Source: Gammaproteobacteria bacterium (lineage in GTDB: Bacteria; Gemmatimonadota; Gemmatimonadetes; Longimicrobiales; Gaopeijiaceae). Taken from it: DNA of 42,078 bases. Shown here piece after piece: positions 34,012-41,890 of this stretch. The DNA is taken from assembly GCA_028821195.1 (NCBI GenBank), contig JAPPHB010000115.1, positions 1 through 42,078 on the forward strand, read 5' to 3'. How positions within the stretch are numbered: the first letter of the stretch is position 1; each line of letters begins with the position of its first letter. The translations under genes and the position numbers were made by a program. The notes under the pieces were generated by a model. The model ran no database searches and had not been told where the DNA came from. It saw only the letters and a program-made list of their open reading frames with translations.

Positions 34012-35251
34012 GGCGAATCGCCTCCACGGGCCGGAGACCGGCCGCGCGGGACGCCGGATAGAGGGTGGCCAGGAAGGTGATGCCCATGCTCACCACGATG
34101 ATGGTCGCGACGTCCAGCAGGTCCACCGCCACGGGCAAATGATCCAGGTAATAGAGATCGGCCGGAATCGAGATGAACTGGTAGCGGTCGAGCGCCCAGG
34201 CCATCACCAGGCCCAGTGCCACTCCCAGCGAAGTCCCGATCATGCCGATCCAGAGCCCCTGCAGACGGAAGACGCGCAGAATCGCGCGGTCGGTCATGCC
34301 CATGGACTTGAGGATCCCGATCTCCCGGGTCCGGTCCACCACGACCATGACCAGCGTGCTCACGACGTTGAAGGCAGCCACCACGATGATCAGACCGAGG
34401 ATGACTCCCATCGCCAGTTCCTCGAGCTTGAGGGCGGAGAAGAACGACCGGTTGGTCGTCATCCAGCTCTCGATGAAGTGCCCCGGCCCGACTGCCGCGC
34501 GGATCTCCCGGCCCGCCGCATCGGCTTCCCACAGATCCTCCACACGCACGGCGATCCCGCCGACCTGGTTCTCCCCCGCGATGCCGAGCAGGTCCTGGGC
34601 CGCCGCGAGCGTCGTGTAGATGTTGCGCAGGTCGTACTCGTACATGCCGGTCGTGAACGACCCCGCCATCTCGAACTGGCGAACCGTCGGGTATAGACCG
34701 CCCATGGGACTCTCGTTGACGTTCTCGAGCGACACCAGCACCAGCGTGTCGCCCTTGAAGAGCTGCATGCGCTGCGCCAGCAGACTCCCCACCAGCACCG
34801 GAGGATAGCCCGACCCGGTGGGACCGAGAGAATAGACGCCGTCCTGCAGATCGCGCTCGAAATCGGTGACGGGCACGCCTTCCGGTTGCGGCAGGACCCC
34901 GTAGAGGTCGGCCGTCTGTGCGTATCCGGCGCGCTGGATGCCGACGCTGGTGACCACGAAGGGAGCGGCTCCCACGACGGCATCGACGGTGCGGACACGC
35001 TCGAGCACCTGCTCCCAGCCGTCCATGCGCAGCGAGGTGCCCGTCTGCAGCACGAGCACATGGGGGTTGGACCCGAGGATCTTCGCCCGCAGCTCCTCCT
35101 GCATCCCGTTCATGACCGAGATCACGATCACCAGCGCCATGACCCCGAGGGTCACGCCGCCGAGCGCGATCCAGGTGATGAGAGACAGGAAGCGTCCCCG
35201 CTTGCGCGCCGCCAGGTATCGCCGCGCGATGTACCAGTCCAGACGCCTCAA
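34004..35251 (-). CDS. Lipoprotein-releasing permease, LolC/E family
   Basis: 415 residues. One N-terminal membrane helix (SLITWIALGGVTLGVMALVIVISVMNGMQEELR), a periplasmic MacB-like domain, then three C-terminal helices with the FtsX-type segment MVVVDRTREIGILKSMGMT. Only one permease gene lies beside lolD, so the transporter may be a homodimer of the LolF type (inference). The start is a TTG at 35251, supported by AGGAGGAG about 7 bases upstream. Confidence 0.92.
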   Translation of the reverse strand: MRRLDWYIARRYLAARKRGRFLSLITWIALGGVTLGVMALVIVISVMNGMQEELRAKILGSNPHVLVLQTGTSLRMDGWEQVLERVRTVDAVVGAAPFVVTSVGIQRAGYAQTADLYGVLPQPEGVPVTDFERDLQDGVYSLGPTGSGYPPVLVGSLLAQRMQLFKGDTLVLVSLENVNESPMGGLYPTVRQFEMAGSFTTGMYEYDLRNIYTTLAAAQDLLGIAGENQVGGIAVRVEDLWEADAAGREIRAAVGPGHFIESWMTTNRSFFSALKLEELAMGVILGLIIVVAAFNVVSTLVMVVVDRTREIGILKSMGMTDRAILRVFRLQGLWIGMIGTSLGVALGLVMAWALDRYQFISIPADLYYLDHLPVAVDLLDVATIIVVSMGITFLATLYPASRAAGLRPVEAIRHE

Positions 35252-35267
35252 CCCTCTTCTCCTCCTC

Positions 35268-36836
35268 TCATTCGGGCCTCAGGATGGGGAAGAGAATCAC
35301 GTCCCGAATGGACGGCTGGTCGGTCAGCAGCATCGTGAGGCGGTCGATGCCGACACCTACGCCGCCGGTGGGCGGCATCCCGTATTCGAGCGCGCGGATG
35401 TAGTCCTCGTCGACCCGGTGGGCTTCTTCGTCTCCACCAGCCGCCAGGCGGGCCTGGTCCTCGAAGCGCGCCCGCTGGTCGAGGGGATCGTTGAGTTCCG
35501 AGAACGCGTTGGCGATCTCGGTGCCCAGCACGAACAGCTCGAAGCGCTCCGTGAGACGTGCGTCACCGCGCTTGGCCTTGGCCAGCGGGGAGAGTTCCCG
35601 TGGATGATCCAGGACGAAGGTCGGCGAACGCAGGTTCTTCTGCACCAGCACGTCGAAGAGCTTGTCGATCAGCTTGCCCCGCCCCGCCTTCTCGACGTCC
35701 GGCAGGCGAAGCGCCTTCGCGCGGGCCCGCAGTTCGTCGTCCGCCAGTTCCAGGGGGTCGTCGCCCAATGCCTCGCCCAGCGCTTCGACGAGCCGGATGC
35801 GCTTGAAGGGCGGGGCCAGCGAGATGCGTTCCCCCTGGTAGGTGACGGTGCGCGCCCCCGCGACTGACGCCGCGATCTTCGAAACGAGCTCCTCCACCAG
35901 ATCCATCATGTCGTGATAGTCCGCGAAGGCCTGGTAGAACTCGAGCATGGTGAACTCGGGATTGTGAAACCGGCTCAGGCCCTCGTTGCGAAAGTCCTTG
36001 GAGACCTCGTACACACGGTCGAAGCCCCCCACGATCAGCCGCTTCAGGTAGAGCTCGTCGGCGATGCGCAGGTAGAGGCGGCTGTCGAGCGCGTGGTGGT
36101 GGGTCACGAAAGGACGGGCCGTGGCCCCGCCGTAGAGGGGCTGGAGCACCGGCGTCTCCACCTCCAGGAAGCCGTGGGCGTCCAGGACGCTGCGCGCCGT
36201 GGCCACGACGTGAGACCGCGCGCGGAAGACCTCGCGAACCTCGGGGTTGACCGCCAGGTCGGCGTAGCGCTGGCGGTAGCGGGCTTCCGTATCGGCGAAG
36301 CCGCTGTGGGTAACCCGCTCCCCGGTCGCGGCGTCCACCTCGGTCTTCCCCAGTGGCAGCGGCCTCAGGGCCTTGGTCAGCAGCGTCCAGTCGGCAACCT
36401 GCACCGTCACTTCGCCCATGCGCGTCCGGAAGAGCCGGCCGCGCGCGCCGATCCAGTCGCCCAGATCGAGGAGATCGAGATCCTCGAACGCCTGCTCTCC
36501 CACCTGGTTCTTGCGGAAGTACACCTGAATGCGTCCCGATCCGTCTTCCAGATCGGCGAACGCGCTCTTCCCATGACTCCGAAAGGCGATCATGCGGCCG
36601 CCGACGCGCACATCCGCCCCCTGCCCCCGCTCCGACAGCGTCCCCGCCGCTTCCGCGGCCTCGAAGGCCGCTGCGGCGTCCCGGGCCATGTGGGTACGTG
36701 CGTAGCCGTAGTCGAACGCCTCGATCCCGCGTTCTCGCAGGCGCTCCAGCTTTTCCCTGCGGGAGCGCATGCTCCGCTCGAGGTCGCTGACCGGGGAGTG
36801 CGCGCGGTCGAGACTGGCTCTGGTGGATTGCGTCAT
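35268..36836 (-). CDS. lysS: Lysyl-tRNA synthetase, class II
   Basis: 522 residues. An N-terminal OB-fold anticodon-binding domain (FADLEDGSGRIQVYFRKNQVG) is followed by the class II catalytic core: motif 1 around VLDAHGFLEVETPVLQP, motif 2 VYEVSKDFRNEGLSRFHNPEFTMLEFY, and motif 3 GVGVGIDRLTMLLTD. The extreme N-terminal helix is charged. Together with prfB and lolC it forms a tight run; it stops 16 bases before the permease start, so the permease's ribosome binding site lies right at its end. Confidence 0.97.
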   Translation of the reverse strand: MTQSTRASLDRAHSPVSDLERSMRSRREKLERLRERGIEAFDYGYARTHMARDAAAAFEAAEAAGTLSERGQGADVRVGGRMIAFRSHGKSAFADLEDGSGRIQVYFRKNQVGEQAFEDLDLLDLGDWIGARGRLFRTRMGEVTVQVADWTLLTKALRPLPLGKTEVDAATGERVTHSGFADTEARYRQRYADLAVNPEVREVFRARSHVVATARSVLDAHGFLEVETPVLQPLYGGATARPFVTHHHALDSRLYLRIADELYLKRLIVGGFDRVYEVSKDFRNEGLSRFHNPEFTMLEFYQAFADYHDMMDLVEELVSKIAASVAGARTVTYQGERISLAPPFKRIRLVEALGEALGDDPLELADDELRARAKALRLPDVEKAGRGKLIDKLFDVLVQKNLRSPTFVLDHPRELSPLAKAKRGDARLTERFELFVLGTEIANAFSELNDPLDQRARFEDQARLAAGGDEEAHRVDEDYIRALEYGMPPTGGVGVGIDRLTMLLTDQPSIRDVILFPILRPE

Positions 36837-36860
36837 TGCGGGTCCGGGTGGAAAGACCGG

Positions 36861-37971
36861 TTATCCGACCCCGGCCGCTCCGAACTGTTTCAGGTAGGCT
36901 TCGATGAAGGGATCGATCCTTCCGTCCATCACCTTGTGGACGTCCCCGACCTTTACGCTCGTCCGGTGGTCGTTGACCATCGTATAGGGTTGGAACACGT
37001 ACGAGCGGATCTGGTTGGCCCAGGCGTTGTCGGACTTCGTGGCTTCCAGCGCCTCGCGTTCCCGCTCGCGCTCCTCCATCGCCCTCCGGTGGAGCGCGGC
37101 CCGCAACATCTTCATTGCCGTCGCCCGGTTCTTGTGCTGTGAGCGCTCCTGCTGGCACGACACCACGATGCCGGTAGGCAGGTGCGTGATGCGGATGGCG
37201 GAATCCGTCTTGTTCACGTGCTGGCCCCCTGCCCCGGATGCACGGAAGGTGTCCACGCGCAGGTCGGCTTCGTCGATGTCGACTTCGATCTCATCGTCGA
37301 CCATCGGATACACGAAGACGCTGGCGAACGAAGTGTGTCGCCGCGACTGGGAATCGAAGGGCGAGATGCGCACCAGCCGGTGTACGCCGTTCTCCGCCTT
37401 CAGATACCCGTAGGCATGGTCGCCTTCGATTTCGAGCGCGGCGCTCTTGATGCCGGCCTCCTCGGCGGGCTGGAGGTCGAGCACCTTGAGGCTGCATCCG
37501 CGCCGCTCGGCCCAGCGGGTGTACATGCGCAGGAGCATTTCGGCCCAGTCCTGGGACTCCAGGCCGCCCGCGCCGGGATGGACTGTGAGAAGCGCCCCGC
37601 GGTGATCGTCCTCCCCCTGAAGCATGGTCCGAAGTTCGAGGCTGCTCACGTCCCCGGCCAGCGACTCGACGTTGGACGCCCACTCGGCCTCGATCTCCTC
37701 GTCCTCCTCCGCGGCCAGGACCTCCACCCACTCGCTCAACTCTTCCGCGGTGGCTGCAAGCTCACGCCACGGCGCCACCCAGTTCTTCAGCCGATTGGCA
37801 TCGGCGATGAGCCTCCGCGCCTCCTCCGGATTGGCCCAGAACCTCTCGCTGGAACGCGCCTGCTCCAGTTCATCCAGTTTCCGTTCGCGTGCGTCGATGT
37901 CAAAGATACCTCCGAAGTTCGGAGATCCTGGCTTCGAGGTCACGCAAGCGTTCGATGGCTTCGTTGTGCAT
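36861..37971 (-). CDS. prfB: Peptide chain release factor 2 (RF2), programmed +1 frameshift
   Basis: Terminates translation at TGA and TAA. The coding path is 37971-37903, then a skipped base at 37902, then 37901-36861, giving 369 residues. Frame 1 gives 23 codons starting MHNEAIERLRDLEARI and reaches CTT TGA C; shifting one base continues as DIDARERKLDELEQ, the normal RF2 sequence. SPF in RISPFDSQSRR is the RF2 recognition motif, and GAGGQHVNKTDSAIR holds the catalytic GGQ. A simple in-frame reading would give a wrong N-terminus. It lies between the zinc-ribbon gene and lysS. Confidence 0.97.
37899..37913 (-). promoter_or_regulatory. RF2 programmed frameshift site
   Basis: Read on the minus strand as GGAGG-TAT-CTT-TGA-C. 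It has all the known parts: an internal Shine-Dalgarno-like GGAGG three bases before the slippery CTT, and the weak stop TGA followed by C. When RF2 is scarce the ribosome slips +1 and makes full-length RF2, an autoregulatory loop well established in other bacteria. Confidence 0.95.
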
Positions 37972-38015
37972 GGATCCGATCGTTGAACTGCCCGGCTCGG
38001 AGAGCGTCCCCGCTC

Positions 38016-38480
38016 TCAGAAGAGCTCCTCTCCGCGGGCCAGAGTCGAGTTGAGTTCGTCCTGAAAATAACGACTGTCGTGGGCGAGGTCCTCTCCCACC
38101 CGCCGGACGTATTCCGACCACGAACGTCGAACCTCTTCGGCGAAGTCCTCCCGGAGCGTCCCTCGCTCGAGCGCGCGATCGTACCGGTCCCGATGGTACC
38201 GGATCATGTCGGAGACGAGCACCCGTGCAAGGCGCGCGGCGCGGTCTGCGGCATCGGTTACGGCGAAGGGTCTCGGCGCCTCGTTGTCCCGCGACTTGCC
38301 CGAAGGCACGGCGGGCGCCGTCCTCCCGCGCGTGCGCGCACCGGGCAGGTCCACCGGGAAGATGTTCGCGCACTCGCCACAGCGGGCCCGGACACCTCCC
38401 GCCGGCAGCTTGCCCGGATCGACCGGATACCGTGCCGAACAGGCGGGGCATTGGACGGTGAATACGGCATGGGATGTCAA
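38016..38480 (-). CDS. MJ0042-type zinc-ribbon protein
   Basis: 154 residues. The N-terminal 45 residues carry CPACSARYPVDPGKLPAGG and RCGECANIFPV, a CxxC...CxxC zinc ribbon of the MJ0042 type. A Pro/basic linker follows, and then an all-helical C-terminal domain (ARVLVSDMIRYHRDRYDRALERG, FAEEVRRSWSEYVRRVG). The function is unknown. The start is TTG at 38480, with its GGAGG locked in a small hairpin. It lies 44 bases before prfB and 109 bases after the DUF5683-like gene. Confidence 0.8.
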   Translation of the reverse strand: MTSHAVFTVQCPACSARYPVDPGKLPAGGVRARCGECANIFPVDLPGARTRGRTAPAVPSGKSRDNEAPRPFAVTDAADRAARLARVLVSDMIRYHRDRYDRALERGTLREDFAEEVRRSWSEYVRRVGEDLAHDSRYFQDELNSTLARGEELF

Positions 38481-38481
38481 G

Positions 38482-38494
38482 GGAGGCGACCTCC
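38482..38494 (-). promoter_or_regulatory. Hairpin masking the zinc-ribbon gene's ribosome binding site
   Basis: On the minus strand GGAGG (38494-38490), loop TCG, CCTCC (38486-38482), then C and the TTG start. The ribosome binding site pairs fully with the sequence just before the start codon. Together with the TTG start this predicts weak or regulated translation. Confidence 0.5.
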
Positions 38495-38548
38495 GGGCTC
38501 AAGCGGCGACATCTCGCAACAGACTAGGCTCAGCTCGACGGGCCCGCC

Positions 38549-38590
38549 ATGCATCCGCCGAATGGGCGGCACCGCACGCTTCGGATGCAT
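38549..38590 (-). repeat. Inverted repeat after the DUF5683-like gene
   Basis: Perfect 9-base arms ATGCATCCG (38549-38557) and CGGATGCAT (38582-38590). They enclose a 24-base loop that contains a smaller GCCG/CGGC stem. It starts at the last base of the gene's stop codon. There is no U-run, so it may be a transcript-end stabiliser, a protein site or a weak terminator. Confidence 0.55.
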
Positions 38591-39603
38591 CAGGGAAGCA
38601 GTTGTCCGCCCACCCACCACCGACCGTGCGCCCCCGGTACCGCGACCAGGCGAAACTCGGCCGAGGAGTCCACGGTGCGCAGCCGAGCCGTGATGAAGGC
38701 GTCGAAGGCGGCGGCCAGGTGATTCGCCAGGATGACGCCGACGACGGTCGTGACCTGGCGCAGCGCAGCGTCGCTTCTCTGGATCAATCTGTCGTATTCC
38801 GCGCGGCTGACATCGTCACCGTTCCAGTCCCACTGGAACTCCGGGCCGATGCTCCGGCTGGCGTAGTATTCCATGGCGTGTTCGTACTCCGGCGAACCCG
38901 GCCCGAGCGGTCCCTGCTCTCCGGACACCAGAAAGATCTCGTTGGCCAGCGACCAGATGGCGCCGTTGAAGGTGGTGGTGTCGGTTTCCGGTTGAACGCC
39001 GCCCATGTAGGGGTCCGCGTCGAAGGCTCCCGAAGCGCGGTACTTCCCCAGCGCCTCGTAGTACTCGAAATCTCCGTCCATGCGTTCCCCCAGCGTTCCG
39101 CGCCGCGCGACGAACCACGCGAGGTCGCGGTAGCGGGTGCGGAAGTCGTGTCCCGTTCGCTGCCTGTCGAACAGCAGGCCCCATCCGACGACCTCCACGG
39201 CCAGAAACCCCCACCAGCGGCCCCTGTCCAGGCGTCGCTGTCCCCACCCCGGAAGCACACCCGAGTAGAGGAGGGCTCGGGTCGGGGAGATCGTCTCCGG
39301 GACGACTTGCCCCGTCAGGACGGCGTCCTGGCCGCGCAGGCGGGATGCTCCGGGGTCGATGGCGGCGCGGACGCGGCTGGCCGTCCAGGGAAGGACAGGT
39401 GTTGCCGCACCCTGGGCTCCGCCGGGAGGCCAGCCGGGTAGCGAGCCTGCCAGCGCCGCGTCCCAGACCCGGGAAGACGGCTGCACCTCGATGGGACTCT
39501 GACCCGCAAGGCCCGTGGGACCGACCACCAGAAACACGAGCGCCGGCCACGCAACCCGGCGGCGCGCGGACCGGATGACCTCCGCCGGCCCCGTGGTGGG
39601 CAT
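38590..39603 (-). CDS. DUF5683-like envelope protein
   Basis: 337 residues with an N-terminal hydrophobic signal (WPALVFLVVGPTGLAG). A Pro/Gly-rich region precedes the segment SPTRALLYSGVLPGWGQRRLDRGRWWGFLAVEVVGWG, which resembles the start of DUF5683 proteins. A second part (about 280-300) has VVGVILANHLAAAFDAFITARL, another typical piece of that family. The middle is aromatic-rich and probably soluble. Family assignment is by resemblance only. Its ATG overlaps the stop of the porV-like gene by one base, so the two are likely a functional pair. Confidence 0.6.
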   Translation of the reverse strand: MPTTGPAEVIRSARRRVAWPALVFLVVGPTGLAGQSPIEVQPSSRVWDAALAGSLPGWPPGGAQGAATPVLPWTASRVRAAIDPGASRLRGQDAVLTGQVVPETISPTRALLYSGVLPGWGQRRLDRGRWWGFLAVEVVGWGLLFDRQRTGHDFRTRYRDLAWFVARRGTLGERMDGDFEYYEALGKYRASGAFDADPYMGGVQPETDTTTFNGAIWSLANEIFLVSGEQGPLGPGSPEYEHAMEYYASRSIGPEFQWDWNGDDVSRAEYDRLIQRSDAALRQVTTVVGVILANHLAAAFDAFITARLRTVDSSAEFRLVAVPGAHGRWWVGGQLLP

Positions 39604-40658
39604 CAGAAGACCACGCCCAGGCTCACGTGCACGGGCTCGGAACCGGTCGCGAGCGACGTCCGGGTGAGGGACCGGGCAACGCCCAGATCGAAACGGCCGA
39701 CGCGAAGACCGAGCCCGAGCGCCGCCTCCCCTTCTCCGTCGCGCCAGGCGTAGCCCAGACGGACGGACAGAGTCTCGCTTCCGGTGGTGGCGACTTCAGT
39801 GCCTACATGAACCGACGGCGACCCGGGATCGCGCCACCGCTCCTCGAGTTCCGCCGTGAACCGGAGATCGAACGCCGGCTGCTCGTCGAAGTGGTCCAGA
39901 ATGTCGTAGGCGGCCGCCAGGCGCGCCCGCGCCGGCAGCGGATCCGCCTGTTCGGCGTTGACGACCTGAAGGTCCGGGCCGAGGTGCGCGATCATCAGCC
40001 CGAGCCGGAGCGGCACAGCGTCCGAGAAGGTCGCCTGGACGCCGGCGTCCACCGCGTAGGTGGTCGCGGTCACCCCCTGGTCCAGGCACTGCCCGCGGCA
40101 ACCGATGCGGAACTGTACCATCTTGAAGTTGGTCCCCACGCTCACCCGGTCGACCAACTCGGTCGCGAACGACACGACCGCCTGATAGCCGCGTACGCTC
40201 AGTGAACCGAGCACCTCGCCCCCGATGCCGGTCATCTGCTGATCCCCGACGTCCAACTCCTGGTAGGAGATTCCCAGCGTGCCCACCGATTCCCGGCCCA
40301 TGAGAAAGGAGAAGGCGGTCGCCCTGCCCGCGAGCTGATCGCCGCGATACAGGAAGAACCGGCGGTCGCGGACGTTGGCGAGCCCGGCCGGATTCCAGAA
40401 CGCGCTCTCCTGGGACGGAAGCGCGGTCATCGCCCGCCCCATCGCGATGCCCTGGGCGCCCACCGGAAGGATCAGAAAGAGGGCCCCCTCGGTGGATGGC
40501 ATTCTGCGCGCGACGATGGCGGAGGCGTCGGCGGCCGCCGCCAACTCCCCGTCCTGTGTGGTCGCCGGCGCAGGCCGGAACCCCGCGAGCAGCAGCCACA
40601 GAACGAACGAACGAGGACTAGCGAGGCCGCTGCGTCTCGTGATCGCGGGGAACGGCAA
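39603..40658 (-). CDS. PorV/PorQ-like outer-membrane beta-barrel protein
   Basis: 351 residues. A signal peptide (SFVLWLLLAGFRPAPAT) is followed by FLILPVGAQGIAMGRAMTALPSQESAFWNPAGLANV. This is the typical N-terminal plug/first-strand signature of PorV/PorQ/UPF0164 proteins. It then has alternating amphipathic strands and ends in a terminal Phe, the usual barrel signal. Some relatives are in the type IX secretion system, but no other such gene is visible here. I choose a TTG start at 40658, which has GGAG 8 bases upstream; a GTG at 40682 would place the start deeper in era. Confidence 0.75.
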   Translation of the reverse strand: MPFPAITRRSGLASPRSFVLWLLLAGFRPAPATTQDGELAAAADASAIVARRMPSTEGALFLILPVGAQGIAMGRAMTALPSQESAFWNPAGLANVRDRRFFLYRGDQLAGRATAFSFLMGRESVGTLGISYQELDVGDQQMTGIGGEVLGSLSVRGYQAVVSFATELVDRVSVGTNFKMVQFRIGCRGQCLDQGVTATTYAVDAGVQATFSDAVPLRLGLMIAHLGPDLQVVNAEQADPLPARARLAAAYDILDHFDEQPAFDLRFTAELEERWRDPGSPSVHVGTEVATTGSETLSVRLGYAWRDGEGEAALGLGLRVGRFDLGVARSLTRTSLATGSEPVHVSLGVVF

Positions 40659-41535
40659 AGCCCAATCTCCGAAGGTGTCCACGCTTGCGCCGCCATCCGG
40701 CCAGCACCTTCACCCGCAGGTCAAGGTACACCCGCCGGTCGACGAAACGTTCGATTTTGGTCCGGGCTCGAGAACCGAGTCTGCGGATCGCGCGCCCGCC
40801 GTCTCCGATCAGAATCCCCTTCTGAGACGACCTCTCCACGTACAGGATGGCCTGAATATAGACGGGATCGTCGTCTTCGCGGAACTGCTCGAGCCGGCAA
40901 AAGACGGAATACGGTATCTCCTGGTGGTACAACTCGAACACACTCTCGCGAACCAGTTCCGCTACGAAGAAGCGTACCGGCTCGGAGGCGATGAAGTCAG
41001 GCGGGAACAGGAAGGGCGATCTCGGCAGCTCGGCCTGCAGGGCCTCGCGAAGCTCCTCTACGCCGGTACCGTCGAGCGCCGAGATCGGGAAAACGCGGGC
41101 ACCAAGTTCCCGCTCCGCTTCCGGCACCAGCGCTTCGACCGCCCTTCCCGAAATCGCGTCGATCTTGTTCAGCGCCGCCATCTGCCGGGCCGGCGCCCGC
41201 TCCAGCAGAGCGCGCGGCACGCCCCACCGGCCGCGCCTGGATAACGCGACCGCGTCCAGCACCGCCAGCACGACATCCGCGTCCTCGATCGCCCGGTATG
41301 CGGTTTCCACCATGCCCCTGTGAAACAGGTCGCGCGCGGCAAACAGGCCCGGGGTGTCGATGAAGATGATCTGATGCGCCGAGCCCGAGTAGATCCCGGC
41401 TACCTGTTGCCAGGTAGTCTGTGGCCTGGGCGTGACGATGCTCAGCTCCTCGCCCACAAGGGCGTTGAGCAGCGTCGATTTGCCGACGTTGGGAGCACCC
41501 GCAAGCGTCACGGTGCCGGCCCGGGTGTCGTTCAT
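40618..41535 (-). CDS. era: GTPase Era
   Basis: 305 residues. A 16S rRNA-binding GTPase for small-subunit maturation. G1 is GAPNVGKST (13-21), the effector region is PRPQTTWQQ, G3 is DTPGL and G4 is NKID. A C-terminal KH domain with GILIGDGGRAIRRLG follows. The ATG at 41535 has no clear ribosome binding site and lies only 20 bases after the rRNA terminator. It overlaps the porV-like gene. Both Era and Der act on ribosome assembly, and this one follows the rRNA genes. Confidence 0.95.
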   Translation of the reverse strand: MNDTRAGTVTLAGAPNVGKSTLLNALVGEELSIVTPRPQTTWQQVAGIYSGSAHQIIFIDTPGLFAARDLFHRGMVETAYRAIEDADVVLAVLDAVALSRRGRWGVPRALLERAPARQMAALNKIDAISGRAVEALVPEAERELGARVFPISALDGTGVEELREALQAELPRSPFLFPPDFIASEPVRFFVAELVRESVFELYHQEIPYSVFCRLEQFREDDDPVYIQAILYVERSSQKGILIGDGGRAIRRLGSRARTKIERFVDRRVYLDLRVKVLAGWRRKRGHLRRLGFAVPRDHETQRPR

Positions 41536-41554
41536 CAGGGAGTGTCCGGGAGTG

Positions 41555-41587
41555 AAAAAGAACCCCCCGGAGGCGCGCTCCGGGGGG
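41555..41587 (-). terminator. Intrinsic terminator of the rRNA operon
   Basis: On the minus strand CCCCCCGGAG, a 5-base loop and CTCCGGGGGG make a perfect 10-base-pair stem (arms 41563-41572 and 41578-41587). It is followed by TTCTTTTT (41562-41555). It lies 12 bases beyond the 3' end of 5S rRNA. Confidence 0.93.
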
Positions 41588-41599
41588 CTGCTGGAAGAA

Positions 41600-41715
41600 G
41601 CTGGCGACGACGTACTCTCCCACCAGGTCGCCCCGGCAGTACCATCCGCGCAGCGGGGCTTAACGGCCGTGTTCGGGATGGGAACGGGTGTTTCCCCCGC
41701 GCTCTGGTCACCAGC
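41600..41715 (-). rRNA. rrf: 5S ribosomal RNA
   Basis: About 116 bases on the minus strand. Terminal helix GCTGGTGA with TCGCCAGC, and the conserved block CCCATCCCGAACACGGCCGTTAAG with GGTACTGC and GGGAGAGTA. Ends are set by the terminal helix and may be off by a few bases. Confidence 0.95.
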
Positions 41716-41763
41716 AACAAAAGTCCATGGGTTGATGAGAAAAGGTCCCGGGCGTCCGGGGTT

Positions 41764-41872
41764 GGCCTCCCATTGACCGGGAGGCCCAATGTTCGATGGT
41801 TCGACGCGTTTCCGGCACATCCGCCACGCGAGTGCCGGATCCTTCCAGTGAACTCCCGATCACGGGAGTTCA
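41764..41872. other. Three hairpins in the 23S-5S spacer
   Basis: The 175-base spacer (41716-41890) holds three stems. GGCCTCCC (41764-41771) pairs with GGGAGGCC (41779-41786). TCCGGCAC (41811-41818) pairs with GTGCCGGA (41832-41839). TGAACTCCCG (41849-41858) pairs with CGGGAGTTCA (41863-41872). They are likely RNA folding or processing signals. No tRNA is in the spacer. Confidence 0.6.
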
Positions 41873-41890
41873 GTTTGATGCGAGTCATGC

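Noticed and set aside
37900..38502. 200-codon minus-strand frame ending at the prfB TGA
   Set aside because: Only its last 23 codons are real, as the first frame of prfB; the rest is an out-of-frame reading of the zinc-ribbon gene.
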